From: Aquipseudomonas alcaligenes
Lineage (GTDB): Bacteria > Pseudomonadota > Gammaproteobacteria > Pseudomonadales > Pseudomonadaceae
Assembly: GCF_003205495.1 (NCBI RefSeq)
Contig: NZ_QJRX01000007.1
Span: forward strand, 1-64,000
Direction of reading: 5' to 3'
DNA: 64,000 bases
Position numbers and translations under genes: made by a program. The notes under the pieces were generated by a model. That model was not told where the DNA came from, did not search any database, and was given only the letters and a program-made list of their open reading frames with translations. This document shows, piece after piece, positions 9,592 through 17,923 of the stretch. The stretch's first letter is position 1. Every line of letters begins with the position of its first letter.

Positions 9592-11658
9592 ATGCATTCA
9601 GTGGTTCAACCGGCGACCCCGCAGCTTCCGCTCAGCAGTGTCCGTCACCATCTGATTTTCACCCTTGGCAGCATGCTGCTGCTGATGCTGCTGTTTTCGC
9701 TGCTGCGCCTGGCTCTGCTCTGGTACAACGCCGAGCAGATCGGCGAGGCCACGACCGCCGACCTGCTGGAAGCCTTCGGCAACGGCCTGCGCTTCGACAT
9801 CCGCGTCGTGGTGATTGCCTGTGCCCCCCTGTTGCTGGCCTTGCTCAGCCCCCGAGCTATGGCCGCACGCCGGGCCCAGGTGCTCTGGCTGAGTCTGGTG
9901 GCCAGCCTGGCGCTGTTGCTCGGGGTGGCCGAGCTGGACTTCTACCGGGAGTTCCACCAGCGCCTGAACGGCCTGGTGTTCCAGTACCTGGAAGAAGATC
10001 TGGGCACCGTCTCGAGCATGCTCTGGCATGGTTTCCCAGTGGTGCGCTACCTGCTGGCCTGGGTACTCGGCAGCCTGGCCCTGGGCCTGCTGTTCCACTG
10101 GCTGGCGCAGGTGAGCCGGCCGAGCCGGCCCATTGCGCCGCTGTCCTGGCCCTGGCGCACGGGCGTCTTTGCCCTCTGCCTGGTGCTGGCGGTGATCGCC
10201 GGGCGCGGCACCCTCAAGCAGGGGCCGCCACTGCGCTGGGGCGACGCCTTCACCACCGATTCCATGTTTGCCAACCACCTGGGCCTCAATGGCGTTCTGA
10301 CCCTGGCCGACGCTGCCGAGAACAGCTTCTCCAGCCATCGCGACAATGCCTGGAAGGCCACGCTGCCCGAGGCCGAGGCTTTGCAGGTGGTACGCGAGAT
10401 GCTGGTCGGCTCGCATGAGCGCCTGGTGGATGTCGAGAGCGCGGCGGTGCGTCGCGACTTCAGTCCGCCGGCCGCCGGGACCCTGCCGATCAAGCATGTG
10501 GTGGTGATCCTGATGGAGAGCTTCGCCGGTCGCTGGGTCGGGGCGCTGGGCAGCGATGCGGGCATCACGCCCAACTTCGACCGCCTGAGCCGGGAAGGAC
10601 TGCTGTTCACCCGTTTCTTCTCCAACGGCACCCATACCCACCAGGGCATGTTCGCCACCATGGCCTGCTTCCCCAATCTGCCGGGTTTCGAGTACCTGAT
10701 GCGCACTCCCGAGGGGAGCCACCGTTTCTCCGGCTTGCCGCAGCAGCTCAGCACCCGGGGCTATGACGACCTGTACGTCTACAACGGCAATTTCCAGTGG
10801 GACAACCAGTCCGGTTTCTTCGGTAACCAGGGCATGCGCAACTTCATCGGCCGCGAGGATTTCGTCGATCCGGTGTTCATCGACCCGACCTGGGGCGTAT
10901 CCGACCAGGATATGTTCGATCGGGCCGCCGAGGAGCTGGCTAAGCTCGACCCGGACAAGCCCTTCTACGCGCTGCTGCAGACCCTCTCCAACCACACACC
11001 CTACGCCCTGCCCGAGCAGTTGCCGGTAGCGCAGGTGACCGAGCATGGCTCGCACAACCAGCACCTCACCGCCATGCGCTATTCCGACTGGGCGCTGGGC
11101 CGCTTCTTCGAGCAGGCGCGGAAGTCGCCCTATTACCGCGACACCCTGTTCGTCATCGTCGGCGACCACGGTTTCGGTAGCCCGGAGCAGCTCACCGAGC
11201 TGGATCTGTTCCGCTTCAACGTGCCCCTGCTGTTGATCGCCCCCGGCATCCAGGAACGCTTCGGCGAGCGTCGCGACACCGTCGGTACCCAGGTCGACGT
11301 GGTGCCGACCATCATGGGCCGCCTCGGTGGCACGACCCGTCAGCAGTGCTGGGGGCGCGACCTGCTCAACCTGCCGGAGGGTGATCAGGGCATCGGCGTG
11401 ATCAAACCGTCCGGTAGTGACCAGACGGTGGCGATCGTCAACGGCGACAGCATTCTGGTGCAACCCAAGGGCCTGCCGGCCAAGCTCTACCGTTACCAGC
11501 TCGACGCGCGCAGGGTCGAACTTGTGCAGGGCGATCCGCGCCAGGAGATGCTGCAGCGGCGTCTCGAGGCTTTCCTGCAGGTCGCGACCGGCAGCCTGCT
11601 GGCCAACACCGCCGGCGTCAGTGACGGCGTCGATTTGGCGGCCCGTCGCAGCGACTGA
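9592..11658 (+). CDS. LTA synthase-like membrane sulfatase-family protein
   Basis: This 688-residue protein has five or so N-terminal membrane helices (about residues 20-220) and a large periplasmic domain of the alkaline phosphatase/sulfatase superfamily (about 285-600). The catalytic region begins VVVILMESFAG, with the expected nucleophile threonine in a later SNGTHTHQGM stretch and a metal-binding VGDHGF motif. Relatives (LtaS, MdoB/OpgB, EptA families) transfer phosphoglycerol or phosphoethanolamine to envelope glycans or lipids. The precise acceptor cannot be stated. An upstream in-frame TTG exists at 9553, but the ATG at 9592 gives a normal N-terminus. Six bases separate its stop from the convergent AraC gene. 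Confidence 0.87.
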   Translation: MHSVVQPATPQLPLSSVRHHLIFTLGSMLLLMLLFSLLRLALLWYNAEQIGEATTADLLEAFGNGLRFDIRVVVIACAPLLLALLSPRAMAARRAQVLWLSLVASLALLLGVAELDFYREFHQRLNGLVFQYLEEDLGTVSSMLWHGFPVVRYLLAWVLGSLALGLLFHWLAQVSRPSRPIAPLSWPWRTGVFALCLVLAVIAGRGTLKQGPPLRWGDAFTTDSMFANHLGLNGVLTLADAAENSFSSHRDNAWKATLPEAEALQVVREMLVGSHERLVDVESAAVRRDFSPPAAGTLPIKHVVVILMESFAGRWVGALGSDAGITPNFDRLSREGLLFTRFFSNGTHTHQGMFATMACFPNLPGFEYLMRTPEGSHRFSGLPQQLSTRGYDDLYVYNGNFQWDNQSGFFGNQGMRNFIGREDFVDPVFIDPTWGVSDQDMFDRAAEELAKLDPDKPFYALLQTLSNHTPYALPEQLPVAQVTEHGSHNQHLTAMRYSDWALGRFFEQARKSPYYRDTLFVIVGDHGFGSPEQLTELDLFRFNVPLLLIAPGIQERFGERRDTVGTQVDVVPTIMGRLGGTTRQQCWGRDLLNLPEGDQGIGVIKPSGSDQTVAIVNGDSILVQPKGLPAKLYRYQLDARRVELVQGDPRQEMLQRRLEAFLQVATGSLLANTAGVSDGVDLAARRSD

Positions 11659-11663
11659 GGCCG

Positions 11664-12671
11664 TCAGCCTGATTCGCGCTGGAACTGGCGGGGCGCCTTG
11701 CCTTTCCAGCGCTTGAAGGCATGGATGAAGTTGGACACTTCGCCATAGCCCAGGCGCTCGGCGATTTCCTCCAGGGTCAGGCCGCCGGTGGCCAGCAACT
11801 CCTCGGCCAGGGCCTGGCGTACCTCGTCGAGCAGCTGGCGGAAGTGGCAACCCTCCGCTTCCAGGCGACGGCGCAGGGTGCGCGAGCTCATGTGCAGGCT
11901 GCTCGCCACCTGCTCCATGTCCGGCAGTCGCCCCGGGCGCTCCAGAAGCAGGCCGCGGATACGCCCGGCCAGCCCGCTGCGCTGGTTGCGCCTGGCCAGC
12001 AGGCGCTGGCACTGCTCCTCGCACAGCCGCACTGCCTGCGGGTTGGCACCCGCCAGTGGCAGGTCGAGCAGCTGGCGGGGAAAGGCGATGCGGTTGTGCG
12101 CCTGGCCGAACAGCGGCAGCAGGCCTAGTTCCTCGCGGTAGGGCTCGGTGTCGCTGGGGGCCGGCAGGCGCAGTTCAACCCGCAGCAGGGGCGGGTCGCC
12201 GCCGAACAGCTCGCGCAGCACTTGCAGCATGCCCGCCAGGTCGCGCTCCAGCAGGAAGCGCCGCAGCTGCAGCGGGACCTGTGCATCGTCCAGCCACAGG
12301 TTGACCTCGTCGCCGCTTTCCTCCACGCGCATGCCGTGGAAGGCGTAGGTCAGGTCCAGGTAGCGCAGGCCCAGGCTGGCGGCATCCCGGAAGGTCGGGC
12401 TGGACAGCAGGGCGAAGCCCCAGATGCCATAGCTGTTGAGCCGATAGCGGCGGCCCAGTTTCAGGCCCAGTCCAGGGCGATCATCGCAGGCCCGAACCAG
12501 GTTGCGCGCCAGCTGCAGCTCCTGCTCGGCGGCGATCTCCGCGCCCGGGTCGGCGAGCAGGGCCCAGTCCAGGCCGGTGTCCTGCAGGCAGATGTCCAGG
12601 GGCAGGCCCAGATCCAAGCCGTACTGGCTGATGAGCTGGACGCTGATGGCGCTGCGGCGGGGGAGTGGCAT
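11664..12671 (-). CDS. AraC-family regulator with arabinose-binding-like domain (VirS/OruR type)
   Basis: This 335-residue protein has an N-terminal Arabinose_bd-type ligand domain (about 1-210) and a C-terminal double helix-turn-helix (about 235-330). The second HTH carries the AraC signature near the end (LEEIAERLGYGEVSNFIHAF). The start is placed at the ATG at 12671, because the frame upstream is low-complexity and runs towards the divergent gene. It is transcribed away from the monooxygenase operon starting at 12775. In this regulator class, activation of the divergent genes by a lipid-like or amino-acid ligand is common. Architecture and gene neighbourhood match M. tuberculosis VirS. Confidence 0.9.
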   Translation of the reverse strand: MPLPRRSAISVQLISQYGLDLGLPLDICLQDTGLDWALLADPGAEIAAEQELQLARNLVRACDDRPGLGLKLGRRYRLNSYGIWGFALLSSPTFRDAASLGLRYLDLTYAFHGMRVEESGDEVNLWLDDAQVPLQLRRFLLERDLAGMLQVLRELFGGDPPLLRVELRLPAPSDTEPYREELGLLPLFGQAHNRIAFPRQLLDLPLAGANPQAVRLCEEQCQRLLARRNQRSGLAGRIRGLLLERPGRLPDMEQVASSLHMSSRTLRRRLEAEGCHFRQLLDEVRQALAEELLATGGLTLEEIAERLGYGEVSNFIHAFKRWKGKAPRQFQRESG

Positions 12672-12731
12672 GATTCTTGGCCTAAGCTCACAATTTTGTG
12701 GCCGACTATGCCATAAACCTGCACGCGGGCA

Positions 12732-12742
12732 ATGCTTAGCAT
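12732..12742. promoter_or_regulatory. Small palindrome in the divergent regulator/monooxygenase promoter region
   Basis: The 103-base spacer between the two divergent starts contains the perfect odd palindrome ATGCT-T-AGCAT (12732-12742), about 33 bases before the monooxygenase ATG. Its place suggests an operator or a dyad overlapping the start of transcription. AraC proteins usually use direct repeats, so the assignment is only tentative. Confidence 0.25.
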
Positions 12743-12774
12743 GGCGCCGAGTACCAAGGCTCATGGAGATAACA

Positions 12775-14247
12775 ATGGATAACGAGACTCCCGAGCAGGC
12801 GTTCAGCCGCGTGCTGATCATCGGTTCCGGCTTCGCCGGCCTTGGCCTGGCCATGCGCCTGCGCCAGCAGGGGCAGGACGACTTCCTGATTCTGGAAAAA
12901 GCCGCTGCCCCGGGCGGCACCTGGCGCGACAACGACTATCCCGGCGCGGCCTGCGACGTGCCCTCGCACCTGTATTCCTTTTCCTTCGAACCGAAGACCG
13001 ACTGGACCCGGCGTTATGCGCCGCAGGCGGAGATCCATGCCTATGTGCGCCAGTGCATCGAGCGCCACGGCCTGGCGTCGCGCATTCGCTGCAACAGCGA
13101 GGTGGCCGAGGCCGAGTTCGACGAGCGCGCCGCCCTGTGGCGGGTGACCACCACCGATGGCGCGACCTTCCGCGCGCGGGCCCTGGTCAGCGCCTGCGGC
13201 CAGCTCAACCGGCCGCTCTACCCGCGCATTGCCGGGCTGGAGCGTTTTGCCGGGGCGAGTTTCCACTCGGCCCGCTGGCGCCATGACATCGACCTTGCCG
13301 GCAAGCGCGTGGCGGTGATCGGCACCGGCGCCAGCGCCATCCAGTTCGTGCCGCAGATAGTGCCCAAGGTGGCGCGCCTGCACCTGTTCCAGCGCACTCC
13401 GGCCTACGTGCTGCCCAAGCCGGACCGTGCCTACAGCCGCCTGGAGCTGGCCCTGATGCAGCGCTGGCCCTGGACGCAGAAGCTTGACCGCGCCCTGCAG
13501 TACCTCCATCACGAAGTGCGTGGCGTGGCCTTCTTCCTGCTGCCCTGGCTGATGAAGCCCTATCGCCGGCAGTTCCTCCGCCACCTCGCCCGCGAGGTGG
13601 CCGACCCGGTGCTGCGCGCCAGGCTGACGCCGGACTATCCGCTGGGCTGCAAGCGCATCCTGATCAGCAACGACTACTACCCGGCGCTGGTGCAGCCGCA
13701 GGTGGAGGTGGTGGGCGAGGCGATCCGCGAAGTGACCGAGCACGGCATAGTCACGGCCGATGGCCAGGAGCGTGCGGTGGATGTGCTGATCTACGGCACC
13801 GGCTTCGCCGCGAGCGACTTCCTCGCCCCCATGCGCATCCGCGGCCTCGGCGGCCGCGAGCTGAGCCAGGCCTGGAAGGATGGCGCCGAGGCTTACAAGG
13901 GCATCAGCGTCAGCGGCTTCCCCAATCTGTTCATCCTCTACGGGCCGAACACCAACCTGGGGCACAACTCGATCATCTACATGCTCGAAAGCCAGTATCC
14001 CCATGTGTTGCAGTGCCTGGCCAGGCTGGAGCAGGGCGTGCGCTACCTGGACGTGCGCCAGCCGGCGCAGGAGGCCTGGAACCGCCAGGTGCAGCACGAC
14101 ATCGAGCACTCGGTCTGGGAGCAGGGGTGTACCAGCTGGTACAAGAACGCCGCCGGTAAGCACACCAACAACTGGTCGGGCTTCACCTTCAGCTACCGCC
14201 GCCACACCCGGCGGCCACAGTGGAGCGACTATGACCAGGTCCGTTGA
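12775..14247 (+). CDS. Flavin-containing / Baeyer-Villiger-type monooxygenase (MymA-like)
   Basis: This is a 490-residue FAD/NADPH enzyme. The FAD Rossmann motif GSGFAGLG is near residue 17. The fingerprint F-x-G-x3-H-x3-W is at residues 158-168 (FAGASFHSARW), and a second, NADPH-binding Rossmann motif GTGASAIQ is near residue 182. The tryptophan is typical of type I Baeyer-Villiger monooxygenases, although the usual following Pro/Asp is Arg here. These enzymes insert oxygen into ketones or oxidise amines and sulfides. The ATG at 12775 has a ggag sequence seven bases upstream. It is the first gene of a tightly overlapping three-gene operon. The substrate is unknown and is probably a long-chain or cyclic ketone or aldehyde. 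Confidence 0.9.
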   Translation: MDNETPEQAFSRVLIIGSGFAGLGLAMRLRQQGQDDFLILEKAAAPGGTWRDNDYPGAACDVPSHLYSFSFEPKTDWTRRYAPQAEIHAYVRQCIERHGLASRIRCNSEVAEAEFDERAALWRVTTTDGATFRARALVSACGQLNRPLYPRIAGLERFAGASFHSARWRHDIDLAGKRVAVIGTGASAIQFVPQIVPKVARLHLFQRTPAYVLPKPDRAYSRLELALMQRWPWTQKLDRALQYLHHEVRGVAFFLLPWLMKPYRRQFLRHLAREVADPVLRARLTPDYPLGCKRILISNDYYPALVQPQVEVVGEAIREVTEHGIVTADGQERAVDVLIYGTGFAASDFLAPMRIRGLGGRELSQAWKDGAEAYKGISVSGFPNLFILYGPNTNLGHNSIIYMLESQYPHVLQCLARLEQGVRYLDVRQPAQEAWNRQVQHDIEHSVWEQGCTSWYKNAAGKHTNNWSGFTFSYRRHTRRPQWSDYDQVR

Positions 14248-15157
14248 GCTACCAAGTCCGCCAGGCCTGGGGCAGCGCCTGCTCAGCGGCGTGCTGCGCG
14301 GCAGCACTCGGCTGGTGTTTCGCACGGGCCTGCATCCACGCCTGGCGCCGTCGCTGCAGCGGCGTGTGCTGCGCCTGGCCACGCGGCTGGCGCCGCCAGC
14401 CCGCGGCGTACGCATCGAGCCGGCCCGGCTCGGCGGCGTGCCCTGCGAATGGCTCACGGCCGCGCGCGATAACGGCTGGGTGCTGCTCTACCTGCACGGT
14501 GGTGCCTTCATGGTCGGCTCGCCGCAGACCCACCGGGCGATCACCAGCGCGCTGGCCCGCTTGGGCGGGCTGCGGGTCTGCGCCCTGGATTACCGGCTGG
14601 CGCCGGAGCATCCCTGGCCGGCCGCCTCCGACGATGCGCTGGCGGCCTACCGGGCGCTGCTGGCGCAGGGGCAGCCGGCCGAGCGCATCGTCATCGCTGG
14701 CGATTCGGCCGGCGGCAACCTGACCCTCAACTGCGCCCTGCGCCTGCGCCAACTGGGCCTGCCACAGCCGGCGGCGCTGGTGTGCCTGTCGCCGCTCAGC
14801 GACCTCGGCGGCGGAACCTGGCACGAGCCGCCGGCCGGCGATCCGCTGATCACCGCGGCCTGGCTGCGCCAGGGGATAGACGCCTATTGCCCGCCCGGGG
14901 TGGACCGGCGCGACCCGCTGCTGTCGCCGCTGTTCGCCGACCTGCATGGCCTGCCGCCGCTGCTGGTGCAGGTCGGCGAGGATGAGCACCTGTTGCAGCA
15001 CAGCCTGCGGTTGCGCGAGTGCGCCGGTCTGGACCTGCAGCTGGAGGTCTACCCCGGGCAGTGGCATGTGTTCCAGATCAACTGCGGCCTGCTCGACGTC
15101 GCCAAGCTGGCGCTGCGGCGGGTCGCCGAATTTCTCGGGGAGAGGGGCTGCCGATGA
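14231..15157 (+). CDS. Alpha/beta-hydrolase fold-3 esterase (LipR/HSL-like)
   Basis: This 308-residue enzyme of the hormone-sensitive-lipase family shows the oxyanion-hole motif HGGAF (near residue 91) and the nucleophile elbow GDSAGG (near residue 158). A later D (in VQVGEDE) and H (in PGQWHVF) complete a Ser-Asp-His triad. It should hydrolyse short- or medium-chain esters. Esterases of this type next to Baeyer-Villiger enzymes often cleave the ester product. Its start lies 17 bases inside the monooxygenase gene, and its stop overlaps the next start, so the three genes are translationally coupled. Confidence 0.9.
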   Translation: MTRSVELPSPPGLGQRLLSGVLRGSTRLVFRTGLHPRLAPSLQRRVLRLATRLAPPARGVRIEPARLGGVPCEWLTAARDNGWVLLYLHGGAFMVGSPQTHRAITSALARLGGLRVCALDYRLAPEHPWPAASDDALAAYRALLAQGQPAERIVIAGDSAGGNLTLNCALRLRQLGLPQPAALVCLSPLSDLGGGTWHEPPAGDPLITAAWLRQGIDAYCPPGVDRRDPLLSPLFADLHGLPPLLVQVGEDEHLLQHSLRLRECAGLDLQLEVYPGQWHVFQINCGLLDVAKLALRRVAEFLGERGCR

Positions 15158-15915
15158 ACAACATCCTGATCACTGGCGCCGCTTCCGGCATCGGCGCCGC
15201 CACCGCGCGGCTGTTCCATGCGCGCGGCTGGAGCGTCGGCCTGCTCGATATCGAACACCAGGCCCTGGCCGAACTGGCCGCGGAACTGGGCGGGGCCTGG
15301 CACGCCGAGCTGGACGTGACCGATGCCGGGGCGGTGCGCGAGGCCTTGCGGGACTTCTGCGCCGCTCACGGTGGTCGCCTGCGCCTGCTGTTCAATTCCG
15401 CCGGGGTGCTGCGCTTCGGCCATTTCGAGGAGATCGGCCTCGAGGAGCACGCGCGCATCCTGCAGATCAACGTGCTCGGCCTGCTGCAGGTCACCCATGC
15501 GGCCTTTCCCTACCTAAAGGGCACCCCGCGCGCTCAGGTGATCAACATGAGCTCGGCTTCGGGTCTCTATGGCACGCCGCACATGGTCAGCTACTCGGCG
15601 TCCAAGTTCGCCGTGCGCGGTCTGACCGAGGCCCTGGAGCTGGAGTGGCGGCGCCACGGCATCCATGTCGGCGACCTGATGCCGCCATTCGTGCGCACAC
15701 CGATGGTGACGCGGCAGGGCTTCGAGCCGCCGGCTCTGCGTCGCCTGGGTGTCCGGCTGGCGGCCGAAGACATCGCCCGGGTGGTGTGGCAGCAGGCCGC
15801 GCGGCCCCGGGTGCACCGGCCCCTGCATTGGCTGTTCCGCCTGATGTATGCCGCCGGCCAGGTGTCACCGCCCTCGATCAACCGCCTGTTGATGGGCTGG
15901 CTCAGCCGCGACTGA
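15154..15915 (+). CDS. Short-chain dehydrogenase/reductase
   Basis: This 253-residue SDR has the cofactor motif TGAASGIG (residues 6-13), an NSAG motif, the catalytic Ser in the NMSSASG stretch and the YSASK catalytic Tyr/Lys pair. All key residues are present, so it should be an active NAD(P)-dependent alcohol or ketone oxidoreductase. It overlaps the esterase gene by four bases (ATGA). In the operon it could produce the ketone substrate of the monooxygenase or process the released alcohol. Confidence 0.92.
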   Translation: MNNILITGAASGIGAATARLFHARGWSVGLLDIEHQALAELAAELGGAWHAELDVTDAGAVREALRDFCAAHGGRLRLLFNSAGVLRFGHFEEIGLEEHARILQINVLGLLQVTHAAFPYLKGTPRAQVINMSSASGLYGTPHMVSYSASKFAVRGLTEALELEWRRHGIHVGDLMPPFVRTPMVTRQGFEPPALRRLGVRLAAEDIARVVWQQAARPRVHRPLHWLFRLMYAAGQVSPPSINRLLMGWLSRD

Positions 15916-16053
15916 GCCACCCGTCGCCGAAGCCCTGGCCAATGGTCGGTGTGCCAGCAGTCTGCCGGCGCAGACGCTACCCTGAAGAGGTGGCGGAATC
16001 GACGGGCGTGCGCCTGGCCGGCCGCCTGCGGGCTTGAGGTCCGCGCATGCAAG

Positions 16054-16100
16054 GCCAGGCAGCGCTTGCCTGGCTATCGTGCGACACCCTAAGGTGTCGC
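16054..16100. repeat. Two tandem perfect hairpins upstream of the RraB-like gene
   Basis: Within the 243-base spacer, GCCAGGCA-gcgct-TGCCTGGC (16054-16074) and GCGACACC-ctaa-GGTGTCGC (16081-16100) form two adjacent stem-loops with perfect eight-base stems. Neither is followed by a T tract. They could terminate the SDR operon, stabilise its 3' end or form a structured leader for the downstream gene. Confidence 0.5.
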
Positions 16101-16158
16101 GGTGCCGTCGGATTCCTGGCGGTTGCGGTCTATCCATCGCCTGAGAGGAGGTCGTTAC

Positions 16159-16515
16159 ATGAGCACAACCTTCCAAGATGATGTCAGCAGTAGTGTTCTG
16201 CGCCGCATGAAAGAGGGTGGTTTCGATTTTGCCCGGGTTCATCCCATCGAGTTCTACGCCATTTTCCCGGATGAGGACCGGGCCAGACAGGCGGCAAGGC
16301 AGTTTCGCGGTGAATCCCTCAATGCACAGGTCTGCGTGCGTGAGGATGGCGCCTGGCACCTGCAGGTCAGCAAGGTGATGTATGCCACCCATGCCGGCAT
16401 CGGCGACTTCGAGCAGGATCTGGAGGCCCTGGTGATACCCCTGGGCGGTGTGCTGGATGGCTGGGGGGTGACTCAGGAAGTGCGTCTCGACGTTCAGGCC
16501 GGCAGCAGGGTCTGA
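16159..16515 (+). CDS. RraB-family protein (ribonuclease E inhibitor-like)
   Basis: This is a 118-residue cytoplasmic protein with a single alpha/beta domain. It resembles the RraB family in its FDF..VHPIEFYAIFPDEDRA stretch, which precedes a strand ending in a tryptophan, and in its ending around GGxxDGWGV. In E. coli RraB binds RNase E and changes which transcripts it cleaves. The ATG at 16159 has a strong aggaggt sequence six bases upstream, which rules out the in-frame starts further 5'. It appears monocistronic. Confidence 0.72.
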   Translation: MSTTFQDDVSSSVLRRMKEGGFDFARVHPIEFYAIFPDEDRARQAARQFRGESLNAQVCVREDGAWHLQVSKVMYATHAGIGDFEQDLEALVIPLGGVLDGWGVTQEVRLDVQAGSRV

Positions 16516-16566
16516 GCAAAGCCGGCCAGCCCTGCGGGGCTGGCCGATCCCATCCTTTTCCTTGGC

Positions 16567-17457
16567 TCAGCCCGTGGTGCGCTGATGCAGCGCGTCCAGA
16601 TAACCGATCACGTCCGGGGCACCTGCCAGGCGCAGACCTTCGCCCAGGGCATTGGCCTCCGCCGAATTCTTGGGTAGCAGCAGGAACTCCGGGGCATCGG
16701 CGTAGCGCAGCAGTGACAGGCGAGCATAGGGCAGGCCGTGATTGAGCAGCAGGCTCATGAAGGCCGGTTCGCTCCAGGCCTGCACCGGCATGGCCAGCAT
16801 GTGGTAGCGCCGGCGCAATTCGCCCAGCCCGCTGGCGCTGAGGCGGTAGCGCGTCAGTTCGGCCGGCAGGGTCACTTCCAGGCCGCGCAGGCGGGCGTAG
16901 GCGATGGCGCAGGCGAAGGCTTCGCCCTGCTGTTCGCCGGCCCAGAACAGCCGCTCGCCGTACCAGCTGGCCTGGCGCACTTCGACCGCTTGGGCGGCGA
17001 GGAAGCGCGGCATGGCCTGGCTGATGGTCTTGAGAAAGTCCTTGTAGCTGATGATGCGGACGCCGCGGCCCAAGGGGCTGGCCGCCAGTTCCTCGAAGCT
17101 GGCCAAGCGGTCATCCAGGCTCGGCGGCGGGCTGCACAGGCCATCGATGCGGCGCAGATCGAAGTCATCCAGGTGCAACACCTCGCGCTCGACCACCCCC
17201 ATCAGTACGGCGCGGGCGGCGGCCTTGTCCTCCTGCACCGGGCCGGACAGCGCATCGCGCGGCAGGTCCACCAGACGCTGCAGCGGCGGCCCGGCCGCCC
17301 ACCAGAGGCTGGCCGCCGGCACCGGCAACGGCTGGAACGGCAGCTGCAGATGGCGGGCACGCTCGAACACCAGGCGCGGCACACGGCCGCTCAGACCCAG
17401 GCGCTGGGCCAGGGCGGAGAGGCGAGAGGCGATGGAGGAGGTGTCGGACAGACTCAT
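16567..17457 (-). CDS. Uncharacterised 296-residue protein
   Basis: I do not recognise this protein with confidence. It may belong to a Pseudomonas-restricted DUF family sometimes found near pyrD. It has no signal peptide and no convincing membrane segment. It is rich in Leu, Ala and Arg, with a Pro-rich stretch near residues 40-60 and a central Trp-Tyr-Gly-Glu-Arg segment near 165. Codon usage is like that of its neighbours. It is transcribed away from the short DUF2835 gene and towards the RraB-like gene. Confidence 0.75.
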   Translation of the reverse strand: MSLSDTSSIASRLSALAQRLGLSGRVPRLVFERARHLQLPFQPLPVPAASLWWAAGPPLQRLVDLPRDALSGPVQEDKAAARAVLMGVVEREVLHLDDFDLRRIDGLCSPPPSLDDRLASFEELAASPLGRGVRIISYKDFLKTISQAMPRFLAAQAVEVRQASWYGERLFWAGEQQGEAFACAIAYARLRGLEVTLPAELTRYRLSASGLGELRRRYHMLAMPVQAWSEPAFMSLLLNHGLPYARLSLLRYADAPEFLLLPKNSAEANALGEGLRLAGAPDVIGYLDALHQRTTG

Positions 17458-17591
17458 GACCCGCAGGAGGCTCCTGGTACTACTGTGCCAGTGTGGCAGA
17501 GCCGCCGGCGCTGCGCACTATCCGGATGAGCCTGAATCGTTTCGGCGCGAGCCTGTGGCAGAATGATGCCGTCCATTTCGAGGGTGCCTCC

Positions 17592-17813
17592 ATGCCCAGC
17601 CTGGTGCTGGATATCGCCTTGCCTGCGGAGCGCTTCCTGGCTGTTTACCAGGGGCGCGCCAATCGGGTTCTGCTGTACAGCCGCGACGGCCGCAAGGTCA
17701 GCTTGCCGGCCCATCACCTGCGTCCATTCCTGCGCCACGACGGCATTCATGGCGTGTTCGAGCTGGAATTCAGCGCGGCCGGTGAACTGCTCGACCTGCG
17801 TCAGTTGCGATAA
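17592..17813 (+). CDS. DUF2835 family small protein
   Basis: This is a 73-residue protein with a small beta-rich domain. It contains the family-like [12 protein letters not shown] start, an [10 protein letters not shown] centre and a final FELEF strand. The family is found in gammaproteobacteria and has no known function. The start chosen (ATG 17592) follows a ggtgcctcc sequence. In-frame upstream codons exist but overlap the divergent gene's promoter region. Confidence 0.78.
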   Translation: MPSLVLDIALPAERFLAVYQGRANRVLLYSRDGRKVSLPAHHLRPFLRHDGIHGVFELEFSAAGELLDLRQLR

Positions 17814-17923
17814 GCGCCCGAACGATACTCCTTATTACTCCCTTGCCTCGCCGGAGGCTAGTGCCGGCGGCTATAATCGCGTCCTGCTTCCCACTGAAAC
17901 CCTTATTCCGAGCCGACCCGCCC

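Noticed and set aside
9598..12024. 808-codon open frame on the minus strand
   Set aside because: It is antisense to the LTA-synthase-like gene and overlaps the AraC gene in another frame. Its composition is the mirror of the GC-rich third codon positions, and no domain is visible.
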